A stretch of 64,000 nucleotides of DNA from an uncultured Oscillospiraceae bacterium (GTDB lineage Bacteria > Bacillota > Clostridia > Oscillospirales > Oscillospiraceae): contig CANQMW010000014.1 in the NCBI GenBank assembly GCA_947625045.1, forward strand, positions 19,277 to 83,276, read 5' to 3'. Within the stretch, counting starts at the first letter, position 1. Every line of letters starts with the position of its first letter. The notes below the pieces were generated by a model. That model was not told where the DNA came from. It worked only from the letters and a program-made list of their open reading frames with translations, and did no database searches. Shown here piece by piece: positions 15,305-23,875 of the stretch. The translations under genes and the position numbers were made by a program.

Positions 15305-17578
15305 ATGAAAAAGCGCATATTGAGCGGCCTGCTGGCAGTGATAACGCTGCTGTCCCTTTGTGCCACGGCACTGACGGCGGAAGCGGCCCCCGCAGCCGCC
15401 GCCCCTATGGCGGAGGCGGAGGACCATATCCTGGTCGCCTATTTCTCCGCTACCAACAACACCCGGCCCCTGGCAGAATACGCCGCGGAGGTACTGGGCG
15501 CGGACCTCTTTGAGATCGTGCCGGCCCAGCCCTATACCCCGGAGGACCTGGCCTACTATACCGGCGGCCGGGCCGACCAGGAGCACAGCGACCCCACCGC
15601 CCGTCCCGCCATCGCGGCCCGAGTGGCGAACATGGCGCAGTATGACGCCGTGCTCATAGGCTACCCCATCTGGTACGGCGAGGCACCCCGTATCATCAGC
15701 ACCTTCCTGGAGAGCTACGACTTCTCCGGCAAGACCATCCTGCCCTTCTGCACGTCGGCGTCCAGCGACATCGGCACCAGCGACGACGAGCTGCACGCCC
15801 TGGCGCCGGGTGCCAACTGGCTGGACGGGAGGCGTTTCCCCGCCGGGACGACCCGGGAGACCATCGCCGCGTGGCTGGATGCCAGCGGCATAACGGCGGC
15901 GGAGCCCGACACGACGCCTTCCACGACGCCCGCGCCTGCGGACCCCACCCCCGTTCCCACAACGGAGCCCACGCCCGCGCCCGCGCCCATGAAGGACGGC
16001 TGGCAGTGGGACGGCGCCTGGCGCTACTACAGAAACGGCCGGATGGTCACCAATGACTGGCTCCTGGATGGCGGTGTGTGGTACTTCCTGGACCCAGACG
16101 GGAAGATGATGGAGAGCCTGAGCGAGATCGCCCTGGGCCGGGGCGACGACGGCTGGTACTATTTCAGCGAGAAACACGACGGCACCTACGGCCACGTGCT
16201 GAGCGGCTGGCAGTATATCAACTATACGTGGTACTACTTCAACCCCAAGCACGACGGCACCTTTGGCCGCATGGTCACCAACGACTGGCTGCAGGACGGC
16301 GGCGTGTGGTACTTCCTGGACCCGGACGGGAAGATGATGGAGGGCCTGAGCGAGATCGCCCTGGGCCGGGGCGACGATGGCTGGTACTATTTCAGCGAGA
16401 AGCACGACGGCACCTACGGCCATGTAATGAGCGGCTGGCAGACCATCAACGGAAACACCTACTACTTCAACCCCAGGCACAACGGCACCTTCGGCCGGGC
16501 CTACGCAGACGGGACCTACACCATCGATGGTGAGCAATATACCTTTGACGAGACCGGCAAGCTGGTGACCGATGACCCGAAGCCGACGCCGGAACCCACG
16601 CCGGAACCCACGCCGGAGCCGACGCCAGAGCCCACGCCGGAGTCCACGCCGGAGCCGACGCCAGAGCCCACACCGGAGCCCACACCGGATACCGGCGGGG
16701 GCACCACCGGGGGCTCCACGGTGTACTTCACCTCCAGCATCACCCCGGAAGGGATGATGGCGGTGTATAGGGCCTTGGGCTGGACGCCCACGGGGAACGT
16801 GGCGGTAAAGCTCTCCACCGGCGAGCCTCCCGCCAGCAACTACCTGCGCCCGGAGCTGATCGCGGACCTGGTGCAGAGCGTGAACGGCACCATCGTGGAG
16901 TGCAACACCGCCTACGGCGGCAGCCGCTCCGAGACCGCCATGCACCGGCAGGTGGCGGAGGACCACGGCTTCACCGCCATCGCGAACGTGGACATTCTGG
17001 ACGAGGAGGGCTCCATGGAGCTGCCCGTGCAGGGCGGCAATGTGCTGGCATCCAACCTGGTGGGCGGCCACTTTGGGAACTATGACAGCTACATCGTCCT
17101 CAGCCACTTCAAGGGCCACGCCATGGCGGGCTTCGGCGGGGCCATCAAGAATATCTCCATCGGCCTGGGCTCCCAGGAGGGCAAGTGCCTTATCCATACC
17201 GGCGGCAGGAGCCACACCAGCCCCTGGGGCGGCGACCAGACCGCCTTCACCGAATCCATGGCCGACGCGGGCAAGTCCGTCAGCGACTACCTGGGCCATG
17301 GGGAGCGCATCGTGTATGTGAGCGTGCTGAACAACATCTCCATCGACTGCGACTGCGACGGTAACCCCGCCGAGCCGGACATCCACGACATCGGCATCCT
17401 GGCCTCCACCGACCCGGTGGCTATCGACCAGGCGGCCATCGACCTGTGCTTTGCCGCAGAGGGCAGCGAGAGCCTGCAGGCCCGGGTGGAGCGGCAGAAC
17501 GGCCTGCACACCCTGGAGGCGGCGGAGCAGATCGGCCTGGGCAGCCGGACCTATGAGCTGGTGGATATAGATGTTTGA
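15305..17578 (+). CDS. Surface-anchored flavodoxin / cell-wall-binding repeat / DUF362 protein
   Basis: A 757-residue mosaic. Signal peptide at 1-27 (cleavage near LTAEA); flavodoxin domain about 41-195 (LVAYFSATNNTRPLAEYA, IGYPIWYGEAPRII); Pro/Thr linker 200-228; choline-binding/glucan-binding-type repeats 231-420 rich in GWYYF, WYFLDPDGKM and WQYINYTWYYF; a (PTPE)n stalk about 424-460; DUF362 domain 470-757. Repeats of this kind hold proteins on the wall of Gram-positives, so the flavodoxin and DUF362 domains face outside. The repeat block contains a 228-bp tandem duplication (from 16043 and 16271). It overlaps the permease start by 8 bp. Paralogue of the preceding lipoprotein version. Exported flavodoxins are rare; electron source and acceptor are unknown. 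Confidence 0.85.
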   Translation: MKKRILSGLLAVITLLSLCATALTAEAAPAAAAPMAEAEDHILVAYFSATNNTRPLAEYAAEVLGADLFEIVPAQPYTPEDLAYYTGGRADQEHSDPTARPAIAARVANMAQYDAVLIGYPIWYGEAPRIISTFLESYDFSGKTILPFCTSASSDIGTSDDELHALAPGANWLDGRRFPAGTTRETIAAWLDASGITAAEPDTTPSTTPAPADPTPVPTTEPTPAPAPMKDGWQWDGAWRYYRNGRMVTNDWLLDGGVWYFLDPDGKMMESLSEIALGRGDDGWYYFSEKHDGTYGHVLSGWQYINYTWYYFNPKHDGTFGRMVTNDWLQDGGVWYFLDPDGKMMEGLSEIALGRGDDGWYYFSEKHDGTYGHVMSGWQTINGNTYYFNPRHNGTFGRAYADGTYTIDGEQYTFDETGKLVTDDPKPTPEPTPEPTPEPTPEPTPESTPEPTPEPTPEPTPDTGGGTTGGSTVYFTSSITPEGMMAVYRALGWTPTGNVAVKLSTGEPPASNYLRPELIADLVQSVNGTIVECNTAYGGSRSETAMHRQVAEDHGFTAIANVDILDEEGSMELPVQGGNVLASNLVGGHFGNYDSYIVLSHFKGHAMAGFGGAIKNISIGLGSQEGKCLIHTGGRSHTSPWGGDQTAFTESMADAGKSVSDYLGHGERIVYVSVLNNISIDCDCDGNPAEPDIHDIGILASTDPVAIDQAAIDLCFAAEGSESLQARVERQNGLHTLEAAEQIGLGSRTYELVDIDV
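16043..16498 (+). repeat. 228-bp direct tandem duplication inside the cell-wall-binding region
   Basis: Two in-frame 76-codon copies begin at 16043 and 16271 (both encode MVTNDWL ... DGGVWYFLDPDGKMME ... GWYYFSEKHDGTYGH) with few differences in the first two-thirds, pointing to recent unequal recombination. A 12-bp (PTPE)n repeat follows at about 16577-16690. Confidence 0.8.
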
Positions 17579-18476
17579 CGTTATCCGCAGGGAGCTGGTC
17601 TATATAACCTACTACTTTATGGTCCAGCTCCGGCAGATCGCCGGGTATTGGGTGCTGGGCATGGTGGTGGGCTCGCTGGTGAGCGTGTTCGCCAAGGACG
17701 CCATCCACAACGCCTTCGCCCGCATCCGGGACAAGAAATGGGGGCTGTGGGGCGTGGTCCCGGCAAGCCTGCTGGGGGTGGCGTCGCCCCTGTGCATGTA
17801 CGGCACCATCCCCATCGCCGCGTCCTTCTCCCGGGCCGGGATGCGCCACGACTGGCTGGCGGCGTTCATGATGTCCAGCGTGCTTTTGAACCCCCAACTC
17901 ATCATGTATAGCACCGCCCTTGGCCCAACGGCGCTCATCATCCGCCTGGTGTCCTGCACGGTCTGCGGCGTCGCGGCGGGGCTGGTGGTCCACGGGTTTT
18001 ATAGGGACCGGCCCTTTTTCAGCTTCGACGGCTTTGAGCCGGGGGCCAGCCACGACACGAATCCGAACCTCCTGTTGCGGTTCCTTTTCAACCTGGGCCG
18101 AAACATCCGGGCCACGGGGCTTTACTTCCTGCTGGGGGTGCTGCTGTCGGCGCTCTTTCAGCGGTACGTCCCGGCGGACAAGTTCGCGGCGCTGTTCGGC
18201 GAGGCCAACGAGGGCTTCGGGGTGCTGATGGCGGCCACCATCGGGGTGCCGCTGTACGCCTGCGGCGGCGGGACCATCCCGCTGATCCGGGAGTGGCTGG
18301 CCATGGGCATGAGCATGGGCAGCGCGGCGGCCTTCATGCTCACCGGCCCGGCCACCAAGATCACCAACCTGGGTGCGCTGAAGATCGTGCTGGGTGCAAA
18401 ACGCTTCGCCCTTTACATCGCCTTCGTGATGGCCTTTTCCCTGGTCACGGGACTTATCGTGAATCTGATTGTATGA
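17571..18476 (+). CDS. Permease of the DUF318/ArsP-like family
   Basis: A 301-residue membrane protein with about eight spans. The two-fold family signatures are visible: ASPLCMYGTIPIAASFSRAG near residue 66 (normally S-P-x-C-x-x-G-x-x-P) and GVPLYACGGGTIPLIREWL near residue 224. The family includes ArsP organoarsenical exporters and uncharacterised permeases with conserved Cys. Start codon overlaps the end of the DUF362 gene (ATGTTTGA), indicating translational coupling and a functional link. A hairpin at 18481-18508 follows immediately. A truncated duplicate of its 5' end lies at 15199. Transported species unknown; a thiol- or metalloid-related compound is possible. Confidence 0.82.
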   Translation: MFDVIRRELVYITYYFMVQLRQIAGYWVLGMVVGSLVSVFAKDAIHNAFARIRDKKWGLWGVVPASLLGVASPLCMYGTIPIAASFSRAGMRHDWLAAFMMSSVLLNPQLIMYSTALGPTALIIRLVSCTVCGVAAGLVVHGFYRDRPFFSFDGFEPGASHDTNPNLLLRFLFNLGRNIRATGLYFLLGVLLSALFQRYVPADKFAALFGEANEGFGVLMAATIGVPLYACGGGTIPLIREWLAMGMSMGSAAAFMLTGPATKITNLGALKIVLGAKRFALYIAFVMAFSLVTGLIVNLIV

Positions 18477-18480
18477 ACCT

Positions 18481-18508
18481 GCCCCCTGGCGATTCTCCGC
18501 CAGGGGGC
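18481..18508 (+). terminator. Terminator after the permease
   Basis: Perfect 11-bp GC-rich stem GCCCCCTGGCG / CGCCAGGGGGC with a six-base loop, followed by ATATCTTG. Confidence 0.7.
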
Positions 18509-18584
18509 ATATCTTGTGAAGTCCGGGCTGGTGTGGTATATTCTTACCAGAATGACAAATCAGGATTTGATGAAGTGAGAAGAA

Positions 18585-19493
18585 ATGAATTTACAGCAGC
18601 TAAAATACGTCATAGCGACAGCGGAGGCAGGGTCCATCACAAAGGCGGCGGGACAGCTTTTTATCTCCCAGCCCAGCCTGTCCAATGCGATTAAGGATCT
18701 GGAGGCGGAAACGGGGACCGTTCTTTTTGTCCGCAGCCGGAACGGCGTCACGCTGACAAAGGACGGCATGGAGTTTCTGGGATATGCCCGGCAGGTCCTT
18801 CAGCAGATGGAGCTGCTGGAGGACAAATACATTGCTGCCCAACCCCGGAAAACACGGTTCGGCGTGTCCACCCAGCACTACACATTCACGGAAAACGCCT
18901 TTGTGGAACTTGTGCAGCGATTCGGGCAGGAGCGGTATGAATTTTACTTCAACGAGGCGGGCACGCATCAGATCCTGGAGGATGTGAAGAATCGGATCAG
19001 TGACCTGGGCATCCTCTACCTGTCCGATGAAAACGAAGCAGTCCTGCGAAAAACGATGGAAGAGTATGGCCTGGAGTTCGTCCCGCTCTTTTCCGCGAAG
19101 CCCCATGTGTTTTTGCAGAAGAACCATCCGCTGGCCCAGAAGCAAATGCTCAAGCTCGCAGAATTGGAGCCATATCCACGGCTGAATTTCGTGCAGGGCA
19201 GCTACGAGTCCTCCTACTATGCGGAGGAGCTGTTCAGTACGCTTCCTGCGGACAAGGAGATACGCATCAATGACCGGGGGGCCATCGTCAACTTCATGCT
19301 GGGGCTGAACGCTTACACCATATCCAGCGGCATTTTTCCCAAATATCTCCACGGAGACAACATCATTGCCGTTTCTCTGGATGAGCCGGAGCGCATGGAG
19401 ATCGGCTATATCCACCTGGAGAAACAGCCCTTGAGCGAGTTGGGCGCTGTCTATATACAGGAACTGAAGAAATACGCGCCGGCCGAATCATAG
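18585..19493 (+). CDS. LysR family transcriptional regulator
   Basis: A 302-residue LysR protein opening MNLQQLKYVIATAEAGSITK with the helix-turn-helix at residues 1-65 (QPSLSNAIKDLEAETGTVLFVRS) and a LysR substrate-binding domain after about residue 90. Start ATG follows GTGAGAAGAA. It has its own promoter region (TATATT near 18538) and no copy of the shared motif. It precedes a LysE exporter, a common pairing in which the regulator controls amino-acid or small-molecule export, but 88 bp separates them and both point the same way. Effector unknown. Confidence 0.9.
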   Translation: MNLQQLKYVIATAEAGSITKAAGQLFISQPSLSNAIKDLEAETGTVLFVRSRNGVTLTKDGMEFLGYARQVLQQMELLEDKYIAAQPRKTRFGVSTQHYTFTENAFVELVQRFGQERYEFYFNEAGTHQILEDVKNRISDLGILYLSDENEAVLRKTMEEYGLEFVPLFSAKPHVFLQKNHPLAQKQMLKLAELEPYPRLNFVQGSYESSYYAEELFSTLPADKEIRINDRGAIVNFMLGLNAYTISSGIFPKYLHGDNIIAVSLDEPERMEIGYIHLEKQPLSELGAVYIQELKKYAPAES

Positions 19494-19581
19494 TTTCTGG
19501 CTATGAAAAATGATATGAAATAGGTGTTATCTATCCAGCTGCCCGTTCTGCTATGATACGCGCAGAGGACGGTGACAGCCA

Positions 19582-20166
19582 ATGCCTGCGTATGTGGTCG
19601 GCAATTTTCTTATCTACTGCGTGATAAACGCATTCACGCCGGGGCCGGGAAACATCCTGGCCCTGAATACAGTCACGAACTACGGCTGGAAAAAGGGAAA
19701 GCCGCTGTTTTTCGGGATATTTGCGGGCTATTATGCCGTACAGATCATCTGCGCGCTTTTCGTCTACGGGGTGAGTTCTTTCCTGCCGGGCGTGATGGAT
19801 GTGCTCAAATATGTGGGCGCGGCGTATATCCTGTACCTGGCGGTACACATCGCCGTCAGCTGTCCCGCCGAGGAACAGGGAGAGAAGTCCGCGTCTTTTG
19901 TCAAGGGGTTTCTGCTCCAATTCGTGAATGTGAAGATCTATATGTTCGGGATCACGGCCCTCACCAGCTTTATCGTGGACTATGATTCGTCGCTGGCCGA
20001 TCTACTCCTGTTTGAGATCATCATCGCCACCATTGGCACTATTGCCACCTGCACATGGATTGCCGGAGGGCTCCTGATCCAAAAGTTCTATTTGAAGCAT
20101 TATCGGATCATCAATATCGTTCTGGCGCTCACCTTATTGGAGTGCGTGTATAGTATACTTCGATAA
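19582..20166 (+). CDS. LysE family translocator
   Basis: A 194-residue membrane protein with six hydrophobic segments. The family motif GPGNILALNTVTNYGWKKG near residue 19 (normally G-P-x-x-x) and a mid-protein YVGAAYILYLAVHIA are typical. Members export basic amino acids, homoserine lactones or other small molecules. Start follows GAGGACGGTGACAGCC. It is transcribed after the LysR gene and ended by the long hairpin 20219-20257. Substrate not predictable. Confidence 0.85.
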   Translation: MPAYVVGNFLIYCVINAFTPGPGNILALNTVTNYGWKKGKPLFFGIFAGYYAVQIICALFVYGVSSFLPGVMDVLKYVGAAYILYLAVHIAVSCPAEEQGEKSASFVKGFLLQFVNVKIYMFGITALTSFIVDYDSSLADLLLFEIIIATIGTIATCTWIAGGLLIQKFYLKHYRIINIVLALTLLECVYSILR

Positions 20167-20218
20167 CTTCCCGTTTGTCGGGCTGAAAAACCAATAGTGG
20201 CAAACAAAATACAAATAA

Positions 20219-20257
20219 TTATAACTGCGGCAGGGTATGACCCCGCCGCAGTTATAA
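20219..20257 (+). terminator. Terminator after lysE-like gene
   Basis: Perfect 13-bp stem TTATAACTGCGGC / GCCGCAGTTATAA, 13-base loop, then CTTTTGG. The loop also contains GGGT/ACCC pairing. Confidence 0.75.
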
Positions 20258-20263
20258 CTTTTG

Positions 20264-20318
20264 GTGTGGACTGATGAACCAAAGGAGACTTCTCCCGCAT
20301 GCAAGCAGGGGGTAGAAT
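20264..20318 (+). promoter_or_regulatory. Shared regulon promoter, copy B (upstream of metallophosphoesterase)
   Basis: GTGTGGACTGATG, AAC (20277-20279), five bases, GAGACTTCT (20285-20293), 19 bp, TAGAAT (20313-20318). No dyad overlaps the middle box here, showing that the conserved block, not the hairpin seen in copies A and D, is what is shared. Confidence 0.6.
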
Positions 20319-20348
20319 AAACTCAGAAATCATAGAAGGAGGACCATC

Positions 20349-21449
20349 ATGCTCTGGAGACTGATGCCTGTGCTGGCCGCCGCGCTGGTCATCGGCGGGA
20401 GCGCGTATATCGTCGTCCGCACCCATCGGTTCGGCTTTGTGCGGGCGTTGGCACAGCGGCACAAACTTCTCTCCTGGCTGCTGGCGCTGGTTCCTGTAGG
20501 GCTGGTGGGCCTGTTCGGATTGGCGTTCAACATCACCGCCATGGCCGTGGTGTTTCTCCATCTGCTGCTGGCGTGGCTTGTCTGCGACGGCGTGTGGCTG
20601 CTCGTAAGGCCCCACCTCAAAAAGCCCGTACAGCACTATTGGGCCGGGGCGGCGGCGCTGGCGCTCACGGTCCTGTACCTGGGGGCGGGCTGGTTTTTCG
20701 CCCATCATGTATATGAGACGGATCGGACCTTCACCACGGACAAGGACCTGGGCGGGGAGAGCTTACGCATCGCGGCGCTGTCGGACAGCCATTTGGGCAT
20801 CACCATGGACGGCGAGGAGTTCGCCGCGCTGTTGGAGCGGGTGCAGGCGGCCGGGCCGGACGCGGTGGTGATCGTGGGCGACTTCGTGGATGACGACACC
20901 GACCGGGCGGATATGCTCCGGGCCTGTGAAGCCCTTGGGGAGCTGGATACGACCTACGGCGTGTACTTCGCCTACGGCAACCATGACGACGGATATTTTG
21001 ATTACCGCAACTTTTCCTCAGCGGAGCTGCGGCAGACGCTGGCGGAAAACGGCGTCACCGTTCTGGAGGACGAGGCGGCGCCGCTGGGGGACAGCTTCTA
21101 TATCGTGGGGCGTAAGGACCGCTCCCGCTTTGACCGGGAGGACGCTTCGGACCTGACGGCGGAGCTTGACCCGTCCCGATATATCGTCATGCTGGACCAC
21201 CAGCCCAACGACTATGACGCCGAGGCTGCTGCCGGGGCCGACCTGGTCATCAGCGGCCACACCCACGGCGGGCACATCTTCCCGGCGGGGCAGATCGGTC
21301 TTGCCCTGCACATCAACGACAGCATTTACGGCGTCCAGCGCCGGGGCGACACGGACTTTCTCGTCACCTCCGGCGTGTCCGGCTGGGCCATCCCCTTCAA
21401 GACCGGGTGTATCTCGGAATTCGTAGTCATCGACATCACGGAGGAATGA
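20349..21449 (+). CDS. Membrane-anchored metallophosphoesterase
   Basis: A 366-residue protein. Residues 1-115 contain four hydrophobic segments; the rest is a calcineurin-like phosphoesterase with the full metal-binding set: SDSHLG near residue 144, GDFVDDD near 177, GNHDDG near 214 and GHTHGGH near 303. This is the YaeI/YkuE-type arrangement. The start follows AAGGAGG. It leads an apparent co-directional run (DHFR-like, AKR, CMD, flavodoxin, NTF2-like, hydrolase, AKR and so on) beginning at promoter copy B. Substrate may be a lipid headgroup or nucleotide; unknown. Confidence 0.85.
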   Translation: MLWRLMPVLAAALVIGGSAYIVVRTHRFGFVRALAQRHKLLSWLLALVPVGLVGLFGLAFNITAMAVVFLHLLLAWLVCDGVWLLVRPHLKKPVQHYWAGAAALALTVLYLGAGWFFAHHVYETDRTFTTDKDLGGESLRIAALSDSHLGITMDGEEFAALLERVQAAGPDAVVIVGDFVDDDTDRADMLRACEALGELDTTYGVYFAYGNHDDGYFDYRNFSSAELRQTLAENGVTVLEDEAAPLGDSFYIVGRKDRSRFDREDASDLTAELDPSRYIVMLDHQPNDYDAEAAAGADLVISGHTHGGHIFPAGQIGLALHINDSIYGVQRRGDTDFLVTSGVSGWAIPFKTGCISEFVVIDITEE

Positions 21450-21450
21450 A

Positions 21451-22218
21451 ATGAGCGAAAGACCATATACCGTCTGCCACATACTGACCTCCCTGGACGG
21501 GAAGATCGACGGCTCGTTCCTATCCGCGCCGGAGACGATGCCGGCCCTGCGGGCCTATGCCGACATCCGGGGCCGATATGACTGTCCCGCCACGGTCTAC
21601 GGGACGATCACCATGATAGAAGGCTATGCGGACGGGCTTGCCCCGGCGCTGCGGGAGCAAAGCCGCAGTCTGCCCCGGACAGACCACGTCGCGGACGCGG
21701 GAGCGGAGCATTACATCGTCTCCGTCGATCCCAAAGGGACGCTGGGCTTCCGGTCCAATACCATCGAAAAGAAGGGCCGCCCAAAGGCCCACATCATCCA
21801 GGTGCTGACAGAGCAGGTCTCGGACCGATATATCGCCTATCTCCGGGAAAAGGACATCTCCTACATCTTTGCCGGGGCGGACAGTCTGGAATGCACCGTC
21901 ATGGTGAAGAAACTGAAGTCTCTGTTCGGCGTCCAGCGGCTGATGCTGGCAGGCGGCGGCGTGATGGACTGGTCCTTTGCCCAGGAAGGGCTCATAGACG
22001 AGCTGAGCATCGTCCTGGCACCGGTGGCAGATGGGGACAGAGCGGGCGCGTCCCTGTTCGAGAGTGCCGGGTTTTATGAGAGGGAACGCCCCACGGCGTT
22101 TTCGCTCCTGTCGGCGGAGCGGCAAGACGGCGGCGTTTTATGGCTGCGGTATCGGGAAAAAAAACAAAGAATAAAGAGAGATAAATGGAGGAAAGAATCA
22201 TGGAATACACCCTTTTGA
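21451..22218 (+). CDS. Dihydrofolate reductase / RibD C-terminal domain family protein
   Basis: A 255-residue cytosolic reductase of the RibD-C/DHFR-like fold: opening VCHILTSLDGKIDG (the family S-x-D-G-x-x motif), FAGADSLECTVMVKKLKSLFG and LAGGGVMDWSFAQEGLIDEL (the A-G-G-G nucleotide loop). Members reduce aminopyrimidine intermediates or unrelated NADPH-dependent substrates. The start lies 1 bp after the metallophosphoesterase stop with GGAGGAA upstream, so the two are coupled. It overlaps the next gene by 19 bp, and its Lys-rich tail contains that gene's ribosome-binding site. A biosynthetic folate or riboflavin role is not supported by context. Confidence 0.82.
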   Translation: MSERPYTVCHILTSLDGKIDGSFLSAPETMPALRAYADIRGRYDCPATVYGTITMIEGYADGLAPALREQSRSLPRTDHVADAGAEHYIVSVDPKGTLGFRSNTIEKKGRPKAHIIQVLTEQVSDRYIAYLREKDISYIFAGADSLECTVMVKKLKSLFGVQRLMLAGGGVMDWSFAQEGLIDELSIVLAPVADGDRAGASLFESAGFYERERPTAFSLLSAERQDGGVLWLRYREKKQRIKRDKWRKESWNTPF

Positions 22219-23042
22219 ACAACGGCGTGAAGATGCCCATGGAGGGCTTCGGCGTCTTTCAGGTGCGGGATGCCGATGTGTGCGAGCAGGCCGTGCTGGA
22301 CGCCATCAGCACCGGCTACCGGCTCATCGACACCGCCGCGTCCTATGGCAACGAGGAGGCCGTGGGCCGGGCCATCCAAAAGTCCGGCGTGTGCCGGTGC
22401 GACCTGTTCGTGACGACGAAGCTCTGGGTGGCGGACGCCAGCTACGAGGGGGCCAGGCGGGCCTTTGAGACAAGCCTGCAAAAGCTGGGACTGGACTACC
22501 TGGACCTGTACCTCATCCACCAGCCCATGGGGGACTACATCGGCGCGTACCGGGCCATGGAGGAGCTTTACAAAGAGGGCCGGGTCCGGGCCATCGGGAT
22601 GTGCAACTGCTATCCCCATGTGCTGGCGGACATCTGTGAGACGGTGGAGGTGACGCCCGCCGTGAACCAGGTGGAGCTGCACCCCTTCTTCCAGCAGGCC
22701 AAGTCTCTGGAACTGATGAAGGAATATGAGGTCCAGCCGGAGGCGTGGGCCCCCTTCGCGGAGGGCAGGCACGGCCTGTTCACAAATCCTGTGCTGGCGG
22801 AGATAGGCAGAAAGTACGGCAAGAGCGCCGCACAGGTGGCCCTGCGGTGGAACACCCAGCGGGGCGTGGTGGTGATCCCCAAGTCCACCCACCGGGAGCG
22901 GATGGCGCAGAATCTGGACATCTGGGACTTCACCTTGACCGACGAGGAGATGGCCTCCATCGCGCCCCTGGACATAGGCCACAGCGAGATCGTGGACCAC
23001 TTCGATGCGAATTTTGTCCGTGCGCTGCACGGCAGGAAATAA
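22200..23042 (+). CDS. Aldo/keto reductase (AKR5-like)
   Basis: NADPH-dependent carbonyl reductase, 280 residues. Opening YTLLNNGVKMPMEGFGVFQV, catalytic Asp and Tyr in DTAASYGNE near residues 44-50, Lys in LFVTTKLW near 70-76 and His in LYLIHQP near 105 give the D-Y-K-H tetrad. The cofactor region IPKSTHRERMAQN is near residue 228. The ATG at 22200 follows GGAGGAAAG at 22188; an ATG at 22185 lacks a site. It is the first of four AKRs in the island and very close in type to the one at 30207. Confidence 0.9.
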   Translation: MEYTLLNNGVKMPMEGFGVFQVRDADVCEQAVLDAISTGYRLIDTAASYGNEEAVGRAIQKSGVCRCDLFVTTKLWVADASYEGARRAFETSLQKLGLDYLDLYLIHQPMGDYIGAYRAMEELYKEGRVRAIGMCNCYPHVLADICETVEVTPAVNQVELHPFFQQAKSLELMKEYEVQPEAWAPFAEGRHGLFTNPVLAEIGRKYGKSAAQVALRWNTQRGVVVIPKSTHRERMAQNLDIWDFTLTDEEMASIAPLDIGHSEIVDHFDANFVRALHGRK

Positions 23043-23055
23043 GGAGGATTTAACG

Positions 23056-23382
23056 ATGGCAAAGAAACAGACGGCGGGACATGACCGGCTGGGCGAGTTT
23101 GCGCCCCAGTTCGCCCACTACAACGACGACGTGCTGTTCGGCGAGGTCTGGGCGCGGGAGGATGAGCTGTCCGCCCACGACAGGAGCATGATCACCATCG
23201 CGGCGCTGATGAGCGGCGGCAACTTTGAGCAGCTCCGCTCCCACATCGCCCTGGGGAAAGAACATGGCATCACCCAGGATGAGATACGCGAGATCCTCAC
23301 CCACCTGGCGTTTTACTGCGGCTGGCCCAAGGCGTGGAGCGCCTTCAACATCGCCAAGGAAATTTACGGAATGGAGAGGTAA
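23056..23382 (+). CDS. Carboxymuconolactone decarboxylase family protein
   Basis: A 108-residue all-helical protein matching the CMD/AhpD fold ([20 protein letters not shown], then [19 protein letters not shown] and [12 protein letters not shown]). The CxxC of AhpD-type peroxidases is absent, so peroxidase activity is unlikely; the G-x-x-x-x-L and H segments fit the gamma-carboxymuconolactone group, which often travels with cupins, AKRs and flavodoxins. The ATG at 23056 has AAGGAGG in front. It lies 13 bp after the AKR and 5 bp before the flavodoxin. Confidence 0.85.
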   Translation: MAKKQTAGHDRLGEFAPQFAHYNDDVLFGEVWAREDELSAHDRSMITIAALMSGGNFEQLRSHIALGKEHGITQDEIREILTHLAFYCGWPKAWSAFNIAKEIYGMER

Positions 23383-23387
23383 ATATC

Positions 23388-23861
23388 ATGAGCAAGAAAC
23401 TGGTAGCGTATTTTTCCGCCAGCGGCACGACGGCGAAGCTGGCCAAGGACCTGGCGGTCGCCGTGGACGCCGACCTCTATGAGATCAAGCCGGCTGTCCC
23501 CTATACCAAGGCGGACCTGAACTGGATGGACAGTAAGGCCCGCAGCACCGTGGAGATGAAGGACAAGTCCTCCCGCCCGGCCATCGCGGACCGGGACGCC
23601 CATGCGGAGGACTACGACGTGATCTTCGTGGGCTTCCCCATCTGGTGGTATGTGGCCCCCACCATCATCAACACGTTTCTGGAGAGCTACGACTTCTCCG
23701 GCAAAAAAGTGGTGCTGTTCGCTACCTCCGGCAGCAGCGGCTTCGGCCAGACGGTGCAGGGCCTCACCGGCAGCGTGGACGCCTCCTGCCAGATCATCGA
23801 GGGCAAGGTGAACGCCTCCGCCGCGGAGATAGCTTCCTGGGCCCAGGCCATGGGGCTGTAA
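23388..23861 (+). CDS. Flavodoxin, cytosolic
   Basis: A 157-residue single-domain flavodoxin without signal peptide. The FMN phosphate loop is [14 protein letters not shown] near residue 8 and the flavin-stacking regions are [12 protein letters not shown] near 84 and [11 protein letters not shown] near 113. The start follows GAGAGGTAAATATC. It is the cytosolic relative of the exported flavodoxin domains at 13.7, 15.3 and 32.1 kb and may carry electrons to the reductases around it (inference). Confidence 0.9.
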   Translation: MSKKLVAYFSASGTTAKLAKDLAVAVDADLYEIKPAVPYTKADLNWMDSKARSTVEMKDKSSRPAIADRDAHAEDYDVIFVGFPIWWYVAPTIINTFLESYDFSGKKVVLFATSGSSGFGQTVQGLTGSVDASCQIIEGKVNASAAEIASWAQAMGL

Positions 23862-23875
23862 GGGAGGTTAGAATC

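Noticed and set aside
16577..16690. Short regularly spaced repeats that could suggest a CRISPR array
   Set aside because: The 12-bp period is coding PTPE repeats in frame; there are no spacers and no cas genes in the window.
15245..17509. A 754-codon minus-strand frame opposite the surface flavodoxin-DUF362 gene
   Set aside because: Its repeats are only the complement of the PTPE and wall-binding repeats; no RBS or family match, and the plus strand has clear domains.
20349..21449. A UDP-2,3-diacylglucosamine hydrolase (LpxH) role for the metallophosphoesterase
   Set aside because: The four N-terminal spans and YaeI-like motifs fit another subgroup, and nothing else in the window suggests lipid A synthesis.
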